64,000 nt of DNA from Melanopsichium pennsylvanicum (lineage: Eukaryota > Basidiomycota > Ustilaginomycetes > Ustilaginales): contig OAPG01000011.1 of NCBI GenBank assembly GCA_900208305.1, forward strand, positions 124,001 through 188,000. The letters run 5' to 3'. Positions 1 through 8,345 of this stretch are shown piece after piece. The position numbers and the translations under genes were made by a program. Position 1 is the stretch's first letter. Each line of letters starts with the position of its first letter. A model generated the notes under the pieces. That model searched no databases. It was not told the DNA's origin and was given only the letters and a program-made list of their open reading frames with translations.

Positions 1-617
1 GTGGGTTCCGAAGCGTTGTTAAAGCATGAGTAAGGTGGGGAGATATCCATTGCGATGACTTTATCAGGCATTTGCAGCGTCTTGAGTAGACCATTGTTGG
101 AAAAGCCAGAAATATCGATGGATGCATCCGAGTGATTGAGAGCAACATTCCAGATTTTAAGCGTTCGATCCGCCGAGCCTGAAATCAAGAGGTTGGTTTG
201 AGGACAATAGCGCAGTTTAAGCACGGAATCGTCATGCTTTCCAAGAATCAAGGTTTTACCGGTAGCAAGGTCGAGCAGACGTACTCTACGATCCACACAA
301 GCGCTGGCAGCTAGATGCGAGGTTATGAAACATACGTCTAACACTGGCGCTTGGTGTGCGAAAGTCTGTTGTTTGTGCAATGCGTCGTAGATTGATGTGG
401 AAGCCGATTTCAACGAGGTAGGGTGAATGCGATAGTGATGCACATGATGATCCCATGATGAGATGAGGACGTCAATCGGATCAGTATTGATATCGGTTGT
501 TGCGGTAGGGGTGAATACGATCGAAGATATCAAGTCACGAGGTGGATCTGGAAGGTACAAATCGGTTGAGGAGGGAGATGCTGATACTGATGTTGATGCT
601 GGTGGTGGTAAATTGTG

Positions 618-651
<34 letters not shown>

Positions 652-659
652 TGCGACAT
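1..659 (-). CDS. BUB3: BUB3-like WD40 spindle checkpoint protein (partial, C-terminus off the left edge)
   Basis: The minus frame stays open from an ATG at 659 to the window edge, giving about 219 residues. After a low-complexity Ser run (nine Ser from residue 5, encoded by a TCA repeat) come WD40 blades: a strand with SSWDHHVHHY, then HQAPVLDV, a D-R-R-V-R-L-L-D-L blade end, LGKHDDSVLKL, SGSADRTLKIWN, and LQMPDKVIAMDIS. This order and the last motif match the Bub3/Rae1 family, Bub3 more closely. Bub3 carries Bub1 and BubR1/Mad3 to unattached kinetochores. The family is about 330 residues, so roughly a third is missing beyond position 1. Rae1 or another WD40 protein is the alternative. MAD2 lies about 10 kb away on the same strand. 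Confidence 0.8.
620..650. repeat. Trinucleotide (GAT/ATC)n microsatellite
   Basis: An uninterrupted GAT repeat inside the start of the BUB3-like gene. On the coding strand it gives the poly-Ser run just after the start codon, so length changes add or remove serines without a frameshift. Confidence 0.85.
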
Positions 660-1300
660 AATGAATCAAGGCGTGGTGTTTAATGAAGCAACGAATTGTT
701 GACGGTCGAGAAGCAAGATGTTTCCAAGTGTTGGACTCGCTTGATAACTCGATTAATAAAATGATCACGACGAGGTGTAAGTCTTTGTTGACTGAAAACC
801 AATATGTCCCACTTTTACCCACGCGCCTATATTGTGTCCTTTAATACATCATAACATTTATGTTGCAGCCATGGTTACCGTCGTTGCTTTCAACCGTGGT
901 GTCTCGGCCCACAGCTTCAGGTACACGTGTCTCAGTCTCATCACGAGCAGAGTCTTAAGCTTGCTCGCCATCCCTTTGGCTGGTGTCTTTACACCATCTT
1001 GATCACCATCAGATACTGGCTTTAAGAGGCAGTGTCAAGTTTTCTTTCTCCCCTGCTCGTCCTTCATCTTCGCTGTTCTTGTCACAGCCGCCATCCAGAC
1101 CTTACACCAGCGATATTAACTCAGCACTTCCTCTTTCGCTTTTTCTTTGGCTTCCGATTTTTTCTCCAACCGCCACTTCGGCCACGGTCTACTCCTTCCT
1201 CTCTAGCTCATCTTCCAGGCTCGAGCGCTTACCCACGCCATTAGTCAAGTCCCAGTTGTGACCTCGTCGGCTCTCAACTTGATCGGAGCTTTTCGCAGCG
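660..1300. promoter_or_regulatory. Divergent promoter between the BUB3-like gene and the secreted repeat protein
   Basis: No convincing gene. The right half (about 1040-1260) is pyrimidine-rich with many CTT/TCC runs, typical of a fungal 5' leader, and the open frames in it are low-complexity Ser/Pro/Leu. It probably holds the promoters of both flanking genes and the leader of the plus-strand gene. Confidence 0.5.
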
Positions 1301-2920
1301 ATGATCGGTACCTATCATCTTGTTCTTGTTCTGTTGGTCCTTGCGGTCTCGAGAGTCTGTCACGCAGGTGACAACGACTTTTGGAGAGAGGTGGTGGAGA
1401 AGCTGACCCCATCCGCCCAAGATGGAGATGAACAGGCTAAAATTTTGTTTAGCAAACTTGAATCTGATCAATCGCAGCACCTCAACAACGATGCAGCTCA
1501 AACTGATCCATCGACTTCAATCAAATCGCGCCTCAACGATGCTCCAGGCTCCTTCCATCCCGTTTACAATATCCCAGATCCCTCCTATCCTGTTGGCGAT
1601 GCTCCAGATTCCTTCTACCATTTTCACAGTGCTCCAGGTTCCTCCCATCCTGTTGGAGATGCTCCAGATTCCTTCTACCATGTTCACAGTGCTCCAGGTT
1701 CCTCCTATCCCATTGGCGATTCTTTGCCTTACGATATTCCAGGTTCCTCCCATCCCGTTGGTGATGCTCCAGATTCTTTCTACCATGTTCACAGTGCTCC
1801 AGGTTCCTCCTATCCCATTGGCGATTCTTTGCCTTACGATATTCCAGGTTCCTCCCATCCCGTTGGTGATGCTCCAGATTCTTTCTACCATGTTCACAGT
1901 GCTCCAGGTTCCTCCTATCCCGTTGGCGATTCTTGGCCTTACGATATTCCAGGTTCCTCCCATCCCGTTGGCGACTTTTTGCCTTACGATATTCCAGGTG
2001 GCTCCTATTTCGTTGGCGATGCTTCAGGTTCCTATCACCACGTTCACGATGCTTCAGGTTCCTATCACCACGTTCACGATGCTTCAGGTTTCTCCCATCC
2101 CGTTGACAATGATCCAGGTTCCCTCCAAGCTGTGTACGGTGGTTCAGGTCACTCGTATCCCTTTAACAATCCTTCAGATTCCTTCGGACCTGTTCACGCT
2201 GCTTCAAGTCACTCCTATCCGGTTGGCGATGCTGTACCTTACGATACTTCAGGCTACTATTATGGTCAGCATTCAGGGGCTAGTTTTCCCGCTTCTGTAC
2301 CGCATGATAGAGATCATGTGCTTTCATCAAGCCTTGCAGGTCAATCTGCGCATGTTGTTGAAAGTCTTTGGAAGCCTTTCCCAGCAAACGACCCCTTCAT
2401 CGACTTCTTCGAAACCTCTACGGGTGAACGAATGATTCCTAATCCGCTGACTGTACAGGAGCGTGTCGAGATACTTGACTCAATTGCACGCTCAAACGAC
2501 ATGAAGAACACCTTAAGGCAGACTATCGCGCATTCGAACCTGCAACCCTTTCTGCAGCATATGACCAAGAAGGTTGCCGCTGAAGCATTGGGAACAAACC
2601 GCGGATTGGTGTATCAATTTTCACCAGGCATTTATATTGTTCTTAGGCCTCAGAATTCGGATCTAACCCACGGAGATTTTGAAACAGTGTCGAACCCTCT
2701 TAATCATTTGTACGTTTGGAAGCGTTCCGCAGTACGGGGCACGGTCCACTCCTACTTTCAGTATATTGGACTGGTCGAAACTGCTAGAAGAGCCCAACGA
2801 GCCGTTGCTGGCCTGCCCGGATACTACATGAAACGATCCTTCGCGGCATTAGACCAAGATTGGGTGTATAACGATCAACCTCTCTACACTGGCCAAGGTA
2901 AGGGGAGGGGTGAGGGATGA
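1301..2920 (+). CDS. Secreted protein with nested tandem repeats and a unique C-terminal domain
   Basis: The unspliced frame gives 539 residues. Residues 1-22 form a signal peptide (hydrophobic LVLVLLVLAVS core, probable cleavage after CHA). An acidic linker leads to residues about 85-330, built from a roughly 10-12 residue unit of the form xPGSSYPVGD or DSFYHVHS, rich in Gly, Ser, Pro, His and Tyr. The last 180 residues are non-repetitive and look folded, with no family I recognise. There are no KR/KEX2 sites between repeats, unlike smut repellents. The reading frame ends just after a strong splice donor at 2898, so the true C-terminus may come from two small downstream exons (2961-2989 and 3063-3071). 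A cell-wall or host-interface role is inference only. Confidence 0.75.
   Translation: MIGTYHLVLVLLVLAVSRVCHAGDNDFWREVVEKLTPSAQDGDEQAKILFSKLESDQSQHLNNDAAQTDPSTSIKSRLNDAPGSFHPVYNIPDPSYPVGDAPDSFYHFHSAPGSSHPVGDAPDSFYHVHSAPGSSYPIGDSLPYDIPGSSHPVGDAPDSFYHVHSAPGSSYPIGDSLPYDIPGSSHPVGDAPDSFYHVHSAPGSSYPVGDSWPYDIPGSSHPVGDFLPYDIPGGSYFVGDASGSYHHVHDASGSYHHVHDASGFSHPVDNDPGSLQAVYGGSGHSYPFNNPSDSFGPVHAASSHSYPVGDAVPYDTSGYYYGQHSGASFPASVPHDRDHVLSSSLAGQSAHVVESLWKPFPANDPFIDFFETSTGERMIPNPLTVQERVEILDSIARSNDMKNTLRQTIAHSNLQPFLQHMTKKVAAEALGTNRGLVYQFSPGIYIVLRPQNSDLTHGDFETVSNPLNHLYVWKRSAVRGTVHSYFQYIGLVETARRAQRAVAGLPGYYMKRSFAALDQDWVYNDQPLYTGQGKGRGEG
1681..1995 (+). repeat. 105-bp coding tandem repeat (about 3 copies)
   Basis: Units begin at 1681, 1786 and 1891. 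The first two 105-bp units are identical base for base and the third diverges after about two thirds. Each encodes 35 residues in frame, itself made of shorter xPGSS(Y/H)P-type repeats that extend from about 1545 to 2240. Confidence 0.9.
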
Positions 2921-3263
2921 ACTCAAGATCTGCATCTCAATCAGAGACGGTCACAGTCAGCGCTTGTTGACGTGTGGATAAATATGCAGGTAAGATTTGC
3001 AACAGCTCCTCATATTATATTCTGTTTGTTACGAGCACATTAAGAAAGCATTGGTCTGTTAGGTCTATTGATATATCATGTTGCGTCCATCTACGCCAAA
3101 AATAAAAAGAAATCTGATTTTTGAGAATTTCAACAAAATCATCCATTCTATCCGACTCCCGAACCAAAAAAGAAAAGTGCGTGTTCCATTTTGATATAAC
3201 TAAGCAACGTCTTTGCTCACCAGATGGTTGCCAATCATAGCATCATTCACAAGCCTCTACATC
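2921..3263. other. Intergenic, possible 3' exons of the repeat protein
   Basis: Holds two candidate small exons of the upstream gene (2961-2989 and 3063-3071, bounded by GTAAG donors and AG acceptors) and the leader of the IF-3 gene. Nothing else is visible. Confidence 0.4.
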
Positions 3264-4280
3264 ATGACGATGCGAACGCAAACAGTCACAGCTTTGAGGA
3301 AAGCGGTTCATCGTACTGTTGCAATACCTACGTCAATGATCGTAGCTCCTCGCTTCAGTGTAAGCCGAACACGAGCTGCTGTGGCTCTCTCGCACCCTAA
3401 TTTCTCAACCACCTCGCTTTCGTTTGCCGCACCAAAGAACGTCGCAACAACGTCAAAACCATCATCTGAACCATCCAAACGACCCATTCGAGATGATCAA
3501 ATTGATTCACCTTATGTTCGACTTGTAGATCCAAAATCGGGTGCGCTCGCAGGACCCTTCCGCACCTCTGCAATTCTTTCCAAATTAGATCGATCCAAAT
3601 TCTTCCTCCAACAAGTGGTTCCACCTCTTCCTGATCGTGCTACTATTGAATACGATCCAACATCCACAATCATCACTACTACTACTACCATTAACACCAC
3701 TACCTCTTCGAATGGAAATGGTGTGGATGTTTCGGCACTTGTTCAATTCCCTATTTGCAAACTTATTGATAAAAAGGAGGAATTCGATCGATTGAGAAAC
3801 GCAAAACGTAAAATTTCCCTTTCCTCAACCTCAACCTCATCATCATCATCATCATCATCATCAGGTCAAGAAAATCCCGAATCTACCAAATTTGGAATCA
3901 ACTTGAACAATAATAATAGTGGTAATTCGATCGGAACATCGAAAGAAGTTCAACTCAGTTGGAACGTTTCGGAGAATGATCTATCTCACAAATTGAGCAA
4001 AGCGAAGAAAGAGATGATGAAAGGTGCAAGGATAAATTTGATCATCACTACCAAAAGTGGTGGGAAGAGGTATATGAAAGGGGTGAATTTGAAAGAGGAT
4101 TTGAAACGAGAGGAATTGATAAAAAAAATTGAAGAGTATCTATGTAAACCCGAAAAAAATCTTCAAGTTGATGATGAGGTAATGGTAGAAGTAGTGCCAA
4201 TAGCAAGGAGATTACAAGATATCGATTGGCAAAAAGGAGGAAGTGCTGCTGTCATGTCATTTGAACGTTTCCGAAAGTAA
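3264..4280 (+). CDS. Mitochondrial translation initiation factor IF-3
   Basis: 338 residues from the first in-frame ATG (3264). The N-terminal 60 residues are rich in Arg, Ser and Thr and poor in acids, as in a mitochondrial targeting sequence. An IF3-N region follows (I-R-D-D-Q-I, then VRLVDPKSGALAGPF) with a second part reading FPICKLIDKKEEFDRLR. A long Asn/Ser/Thr-rich linker containing a (TCA)n poly-Ser tract leads to an IF3-C region starting KEVQLSW and DLSHKLSKAKKEMMKGARI, ending VEVVPIARRL. IF-3 binds the small mitoribosomal subunit and helps start-codon selection and subunit dissociation. The linker is longer than in bacterial IF-3, as is common in fungi. A second ATG lies two codons downstream. 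Confidence 0.85.
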   Translation: MTMRTQTVTALRKAVHRTVAIPTSMIVAPRFSVSRTRAAVALSHPNFSTTSLSFAAPKNVATTSKPSSEPSKRPIRDDQIDSPYVRLVDPKSGALAGPFRTSAILSKLDRSKFFLQQVVPPLPDRATIEYDPTSTIITTTTTINTTTSSNGNGVDVSALVQFPICKLIDKKEEFDRLRNAKRKISLSSTSTSSSSSSSSSGQENPESTKFGINLNNNNSGNSIGTSKEVQLSWNVSENDLSHKLSKAKKEMMKGARINLIITTKSGGKRYMKGVNLKEDLKREELIKKIEEYLCKPEKNLQVDDEVMVEVVPIARRLQDIDWQKGGSAAVMSFERFRK

Positions 4281-4649
4281 TATTTATAATTACAGCAGCA
4301 CATTACAATTGGTTTCAACCATCCATCTACTTGACTCAAAGCTGCTCATTCAAAAACCTTGATGGTATTACAGTTTCAAATCCGTTCTTTTTCTCTCTTT
4401 GATCACAATCTGACTCAATTGCACATGTCATACACATACCTAGCAAGAGTAAAAATCATATATCAAAGTTCTATTCTATTTTTTTTTTTATTTTTTTTTT
4501 TTAGCCGTAACAAAACAACTGGAGGAAACCTGCTGCAAGAAAACGCTTCTATACTTAAATTTTGACCAACTGATGCGTATCTGTGAATGCTTGGAAAAGA
4601 GAGGAGAGTTGGTTTTGGGGGGGGGGGGTTTAATAAGGGGGCTTGGTTT
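4281..4649. other. Convergent 3' region of IF-3 and GMP synthase genes
   Basis: No gene. Holds a T-rich tract at about 4482-4502 and a long G run at about 4617-4628, so it probably contains 3' UTRs and polyadenylation signals of both genes. Confidence 0.6.
4617..4628. repeat. Poly-G homopolymer run
   Basis: A run of about 12 G residues directly downstream of the GMP synthase stop codon (gene on the minus strand). Length is likely to be error-prone in sequencing. Confidence 0.8.
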
Positions 4650-6281
4650 TCACAACCACTCGATGGTAGCAGGAGGTTTACTGGAAATGTCGAGTACCAC
4701 CCTGTTGACGCCTTGAACTTCGTTTGTAATCCTATTCGAGACCTTGCTCAAAAAGTCTGATGGGAAAGGATACCAAGTGGCCGTCATGAAATCAGTGGTA
4801 GCTGCTGCTCTCAAAGCAATCACTTGATCATAAGTCCTCTTATCACCCTGTACGCCTACTGCCCTTACGGGCAACAAAACAGCAAAAGCCTGACTAATCT
4901 GATCGTACAATCCTGCCGCCCTAATCTCTTCAATGTAGATACTATCCGCATGTTGCAAGATCTTGACCTGCTCCTTGGTCACTGCACCAAGAATTCGAAT
5001 AGCCAAACCAGGACCAGGGAAAGGATGCCTACCAACCAAATGAGCAGGAATTCCAAGCAACCTACCCAATGCCCTAACTTCATCCTTAAACAATTCCCTC
5101 AAAGGTTCAATAAGTTTGAGCTTCATATCCTCCAACAGACCACCTACGTTGTGGTGAGTTTTGATGGTAGCACTAGGACCTTTGAACGAGATACTTTCGA
5201 TCACATCCGGGTAAAGTGTACCTTGAAGAAGGTATTCGAATTTGCCTTTGGCTTGTTGAGGTTGACCAGCTGCTAGTGCTGCTGCTTCTTCCTGTTCGGC
5301 TTGGTTTTCGAGTTTGGCCACTTCTGCTTCAAATACGTGGATAAAAGTGTTTCCAATGATCTTCCTCTTCTGTTCGGGATCTTCAACATCTTTGAGTTTG
5401 GCGAGGAATTGTTCGCTTGCGTCGACGACGGTGAGGTTGACACCTAGATCTTTGGAAAGCATTTCGTACACTTGGGCGGCTTCGTTGGTTCGAAGCACAC
5501 CGTTATCCACCATGACGGCGTGGAATCGATCACCGATGGCTTCGTGCATCAACTTTGCAGCGACAGAAGAATCGACACCACCCGAAATCGCACCAAGCAC
5601 TTGACCTTTAGGACCTACGATTTCACGAATACGTTTGATCTCTTTGTCGATGAACGTCTGCATGGTCCAATCCCTCTTGCAACCAGTGATGGAGATAAAG
5701 TTGTCAAACAGCTCGGTACCTCGAACCGAGTGGGTGACTTCGGGGTGGAATTGGACACCAAAGATGGGCTTTGATTTGTGAGCCATGGCGGCATACGGAG
5801 CTGACGGAGTCTTTCCGATCACGACAAAGTCTTGAGGTGGCTTGCTGAGCTGATCACCGTGCGACATCCAAACTTGAACGCTTCCTTGCCAATTTTTAAA
5901 GAGGGCGTCCATGTGAGCGTTGCCCGTTTTGACGATTTCGACGTCGGCGTGACCGTACTCCCTCTTATCGTGAGGATCCACTTTTCCGCCGTGATTCCAT
6001 GCGATTTCTTGAAGACCATAACAGATACCGAGAACGGGGACTTGGGCGGTGAACACATCGGGGTCAACACGCGGAGCCACATCATCGTAGACCGAGTAAG
6101 GCGAACCACTGAGGATAATACCTTTAGGCTTCCAGTCGAGGTCTGCGATCTTTTGAGTGCAAGGAAGCATCTCACAGTACACGTTGAGTTCACGGCATCG
6201 TCTAGTGATGAGGTGAGAGTACTGGGATCCGAAATCCAGAATGAGGATCGAGTCGTACTGCGAGTGAATGGCCTCCGACAT
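4650..6281 (-). CDS. GUA1: GMP synthase (glutamine-hydrolysing)
   Basis: 543 residues, the usual fungal length. It converts XMP to GMP using glutamine and ATP in the cytosol, the last step of de novo GMP synthesis. The N-terminal class I glutamine amidotransferase domain shows the nucleophile in GICYGLQ (Cys87) and the partner His179 and Glu181 in HPEVTHS. The ATP-pyrophosphatase domain starts with the P-loop SGGVDSS (residues 233-239), followed by [21 protein letters not shown] and the C-terminal dimerisation part with [13 protein letters not shown] and PPATIEWL. All catalytic motifs are intact. It is divergent from the histidine phosphatase gene across a 554-bp promoter region. Confidence 0.97.
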   Translation of the reverse strand: MSEAIHSQYDSILILDFGSQYSHLITRRCRELNVYCEMLPCTQKIADLDWKPKGIILSGSPYSVYDDVAPRVDPDVFTAQVPVLGICYGLQEIAWNHGGKVDPHDKREYGHADVEIVKTGNAHMDALFKNWQGSVQVWMSHGDQLSKPPQDFVVIGKTPSAPYAAMAHKSKPIFGVQFHPEVTHSVRGTELFDNFISITGCKRDWTMQTFIDKEIKRIREIVGPKGQVLGAISGGVDSSVAAKLMHEAIGDRFHAVMVDNGVLRTNEAAQVYEMLSKDLGVNLTVVDASEQFLAKLKDVEDPEQKRKIIGNTFIHVFEAEVAKLENQAEQEEAAALAAGQPQQAKGKFEYLLQGTLYPDVIESISFKGPSATIKTHHNVGGLLEDMKLKLIEPLRELFKDEVRALGRLLGIPAHLVGRHPFPGPGLAIRILGAVTKEQVKILQHADSIYIEEIRAAGLYDQISQAFAVLLPVRAVGVQGDKRTYDQVIALRAAATTDFMTATWYPFPSDFLSKVSNRITNEVQGVNRVVLDISSKPPATIEWL

Positions 6282-6835
6282 GATTTCGAGATTCTATGCC
6301 AAAATGAGGCAGTCTATGTGATGAATCGCGTGAATAGAAGGAAGAAGGAGGAAAGGAGGAAGGAGGGGCGGACGATGTCCAAGAAGAAAAGAAGTAAGAA
6401 GGCGATTGAATCTCGATACTGTTGTAGAGTAAGTTAAAATAATGTAATTTACATTATCGTATAGCCATTAAAGCGTGGTATATAGAATTTTTTGCATACA
6501 AGAAAAAAGCGGAAAATGAGAGGATTGTGCAAATTTTAGGCTTTTTGAGTTGAATTGGCTCATCTCATGCCTATCGAGTCAACCTCGAAATGGGGGGGGG
6601 GAAAAACAAAAGAAAAATTGAGTTGTATGTTAGGCCGGCTAAAGTGTCTCTCGAGGCCGCTGATGTGTGATGTGTTGATTCGGCGAATTTTAACGTTGAG
6701 CTGCATATACAGCTGCAGCTCAAATACTCAAATAGCCGCCACCCAATTCAACACAGTCTTGCACATTTCACCATTTCACCATTTCACCATATCATCATCT
6801 CTGTCATCTCAAAAGGGGAAGCGAAGGATCAAGTT
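6282..6835. promoter_or_regulatory. Bidirectional promoter between GUA1 and the histidine phosphatase gene
   Basis: No gene. Holds an inverted repeat at 6698-6721 (GAGCTG, a CATATA spacer, then CAGCTGCAGCTC) and three tandem copies of ATTTCACC at 6765-6788, about 50 bp before the plus-strand start. A G run is present at about 6592-6601. Confidence 0.55.
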
Positions 6836-7885
6836 ATGCAGCATGCAATACTAACGCTCATACGTCATGCAGAAACCACAGCCAATCTCAACCGCTTGCT
6901 ACAAGGCGTCACCGATTCCCCTGTGACTGTGTTTGGTCAGGCTCAGATCGATGCCCTTGCCCGCACTTGGTCCACCACCCTCGACTCTTGTCCTTGTTCC
7001 AACCAAAAATCTTCAACACCAACACCTTCTTTAACCCCCAAACTTGACCTGCCTCCGCCGACGCTGATCGTATGCAGTCCTATTGGGAGAGCACGAAAAA
7101 CGGCCGAAGCCATCTTTCGTGCTTGCACACCAAGCCAGGTTCGAGACCAAGATGGTTTCATCTTTGATGATCTCTTAGACCAAGAATGTAGTGGCGCTGG
7201 CACCAGATTGGATGTTGCAACCCAACTCATCTTACTAGGATCGAAATGCTTGTTGGTGGATCCGGGATTGAAGGAGAAGGATTTCGGAAGCAAAGAAAGT
7301 ACTCGAGGTGGTGTGCATGTGGCTGGGTATCCAAAGGCGAGTGGTCCAGGAGAATCGCGTATTGAGTTTACAAAGCGTGCTCAACGTGTCGGTGCTGAAT
7401 GGCTCAAAGTTGCCAATCATCTCGCTCTGAAATCAACCCCCGCTTCGCATCACACAATACCGCCGCACATCGTCTTGGTCTCTCACGGAATGTGGATCAA
7501 CACTTTTTTTCAAGCTCATCCGCCAACTACCATAAGCCACACATCTGGTCAGCCCGAGATTTTGCCTTTTGCTGCCAACACTGGCATCTTTTCGCTCAAA
7601 CTGCAACCCGTGTCTGTTGAGCAACACGCCGAAAGAACCAAAGCACTCAAAGCGAAAAGCGGAGAAAGGGAATACAGTACGGATTTGTTCAGATCTAATG
7701 ATACAAGGCATCTAGCCAACGTCAAGAGACAAAAGGGAGGGTTTGGTAGAGCTGCTTTCGATAGCAAGCAGCGCAAGTTGAGCTCCTTCTTTCCATCACC
7801 ACCGCAGCAGCAACCTAACATAGACGAGAGTGAGCGTGATGCTGCATTCAACGAGGAATCTCCAACAAAGAAGCGCAAGAAATAG
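6836..7885 (+). CDS. Histidine phosphatase (phosphoglycerate mutase-like) with PIP-box and basic C-terminal tail
   Basis: 349 residues. The N-terminus ILTLIRHAETTANL is the RHG motif of the histidine phosphatase superfamily, with LQGVTDSPVTVFGQAQ after it; CSPIGRARKTAE is the second conserved Arg region, and VSHGMWIN near residue 216 supplies the second catalytic His. The catalytic part ends near residue 245. The remaining 100 residues are hydrophilic and contain QRKLSSFF at 312-319, which fits the PCNA-interacting consensus Qxx(L/I/M)xx(F/Y)(F/Y), and end in a basic TKKRKK stretch resembling a nuclear localisation signal. Family members act on phospho-sugars, fructose-2,6-bisphosphate, nucleotides or proteins; the substrate here cannot be told. 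The nuclear or PCNA link is inference. Confidence 0.85.
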   Translation: MQHAILTLIRHAETTANLNRLLQGVTDSPVTVFGQAQIDALARTWSTTLDSCPCSNQKSSTPTPSLTPKLDLPPPTLIVCSPIGRARKTAEAIFRACTPSQVRDQDGFIFDDLLDQECSGAGTRLDVATQLILLGSKCLLVDPGLKEKDFGSKESTRGGVHVAGYPKASGPGESRIEFTKRAQRVGAEWLKVANHLALKSTPASHHTIPPHIVLVSHGMWINTFFQAHPPTTISHTSGQPEILPFAANTGIFSLKLQPVSVEQHAERTKALKAKSGEREYSTDLFRSNDTRHLANVKRQKGGFGRAAFDSKQRKLSSFFPSPPQQQPNIDESERDAAFNEESPTKKRKK

Positions 7886-8264
7886 AGCCGATTGTGACAA
7901 AGTTTTATACCTTTATAACCATACTGTACTCTATATATACGCTACGTTTGCCACCATTCGTGTTTCTTTCAATTGATGCCTTGGTCAGGAGGTTGCAAGC
8001 GTGTGCAGAATGAGAGAAGTTAGTAAGTGGAACAAAGATCGGGGAAAATGAATGAAATCCGATTCGATAGCGATCCAAACATCCTTTTTTTTTGGATGCA
8101 CGCACACAAACCACACACCACAATTCAAACGGCTTCTTTTGTGCCGTTGTTCACACTGCGTGTAGTTTGGGTTGACCTCACCTCAATCACTTCGCTCATT
8201 CTGACCACCAACTCTTCAACTACTTCTTTGCTAGGACTCAGCCGCTGGCTTCATTCTGCTCTCT

Positions 8265-8328
<64 letters not shown>

Positions 8329-8345
8329 ACAAATCAGCTTCGAGG
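7886..8345. other. Intergenic region and RING gene 5' leader
   Basis: Holds a TACTGTA motif at 7922 followed by TATATATAC just after the upstream stop, and the CA microsatellite that ends about 20 bp before the next ATG. Confidence 0.6.
8269..8326. repeat. (CA)n dinucleotide microsatellite, about 29 units
   Basis: An uninterrupted CA repeat lying 20 bp upstream of the RING-H2 protein start codon, so almost certainly within its 5' leader or core promoter. Confidence 0.95.

Noticed and set aside
463..702. Plus-strand frame with a poly-Asp run
   Set aside because: It is the antisense of the BUB3-like gene; the Asp run is the complement of the TCA-encoded serines.
983..1261. Two overlapping Ser/Pro/Leu-rich frames upstream of the repeat protein
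   Set aside because: Low-complexity translation of a pyrimidine-rich leader; no family or signal resemblance.
4824..5604. Plus-strand frames of 96-150 codons within the GMP synthase region
   Set aside because: Shadows of the minus-strand enzyme gene.
5832..6437. 201-codon plus-strand frame over the GMP synthase gene
   Set aside because: Antisense to an intact, fully conserved enzyme; its composition is what the complementary codons produce.
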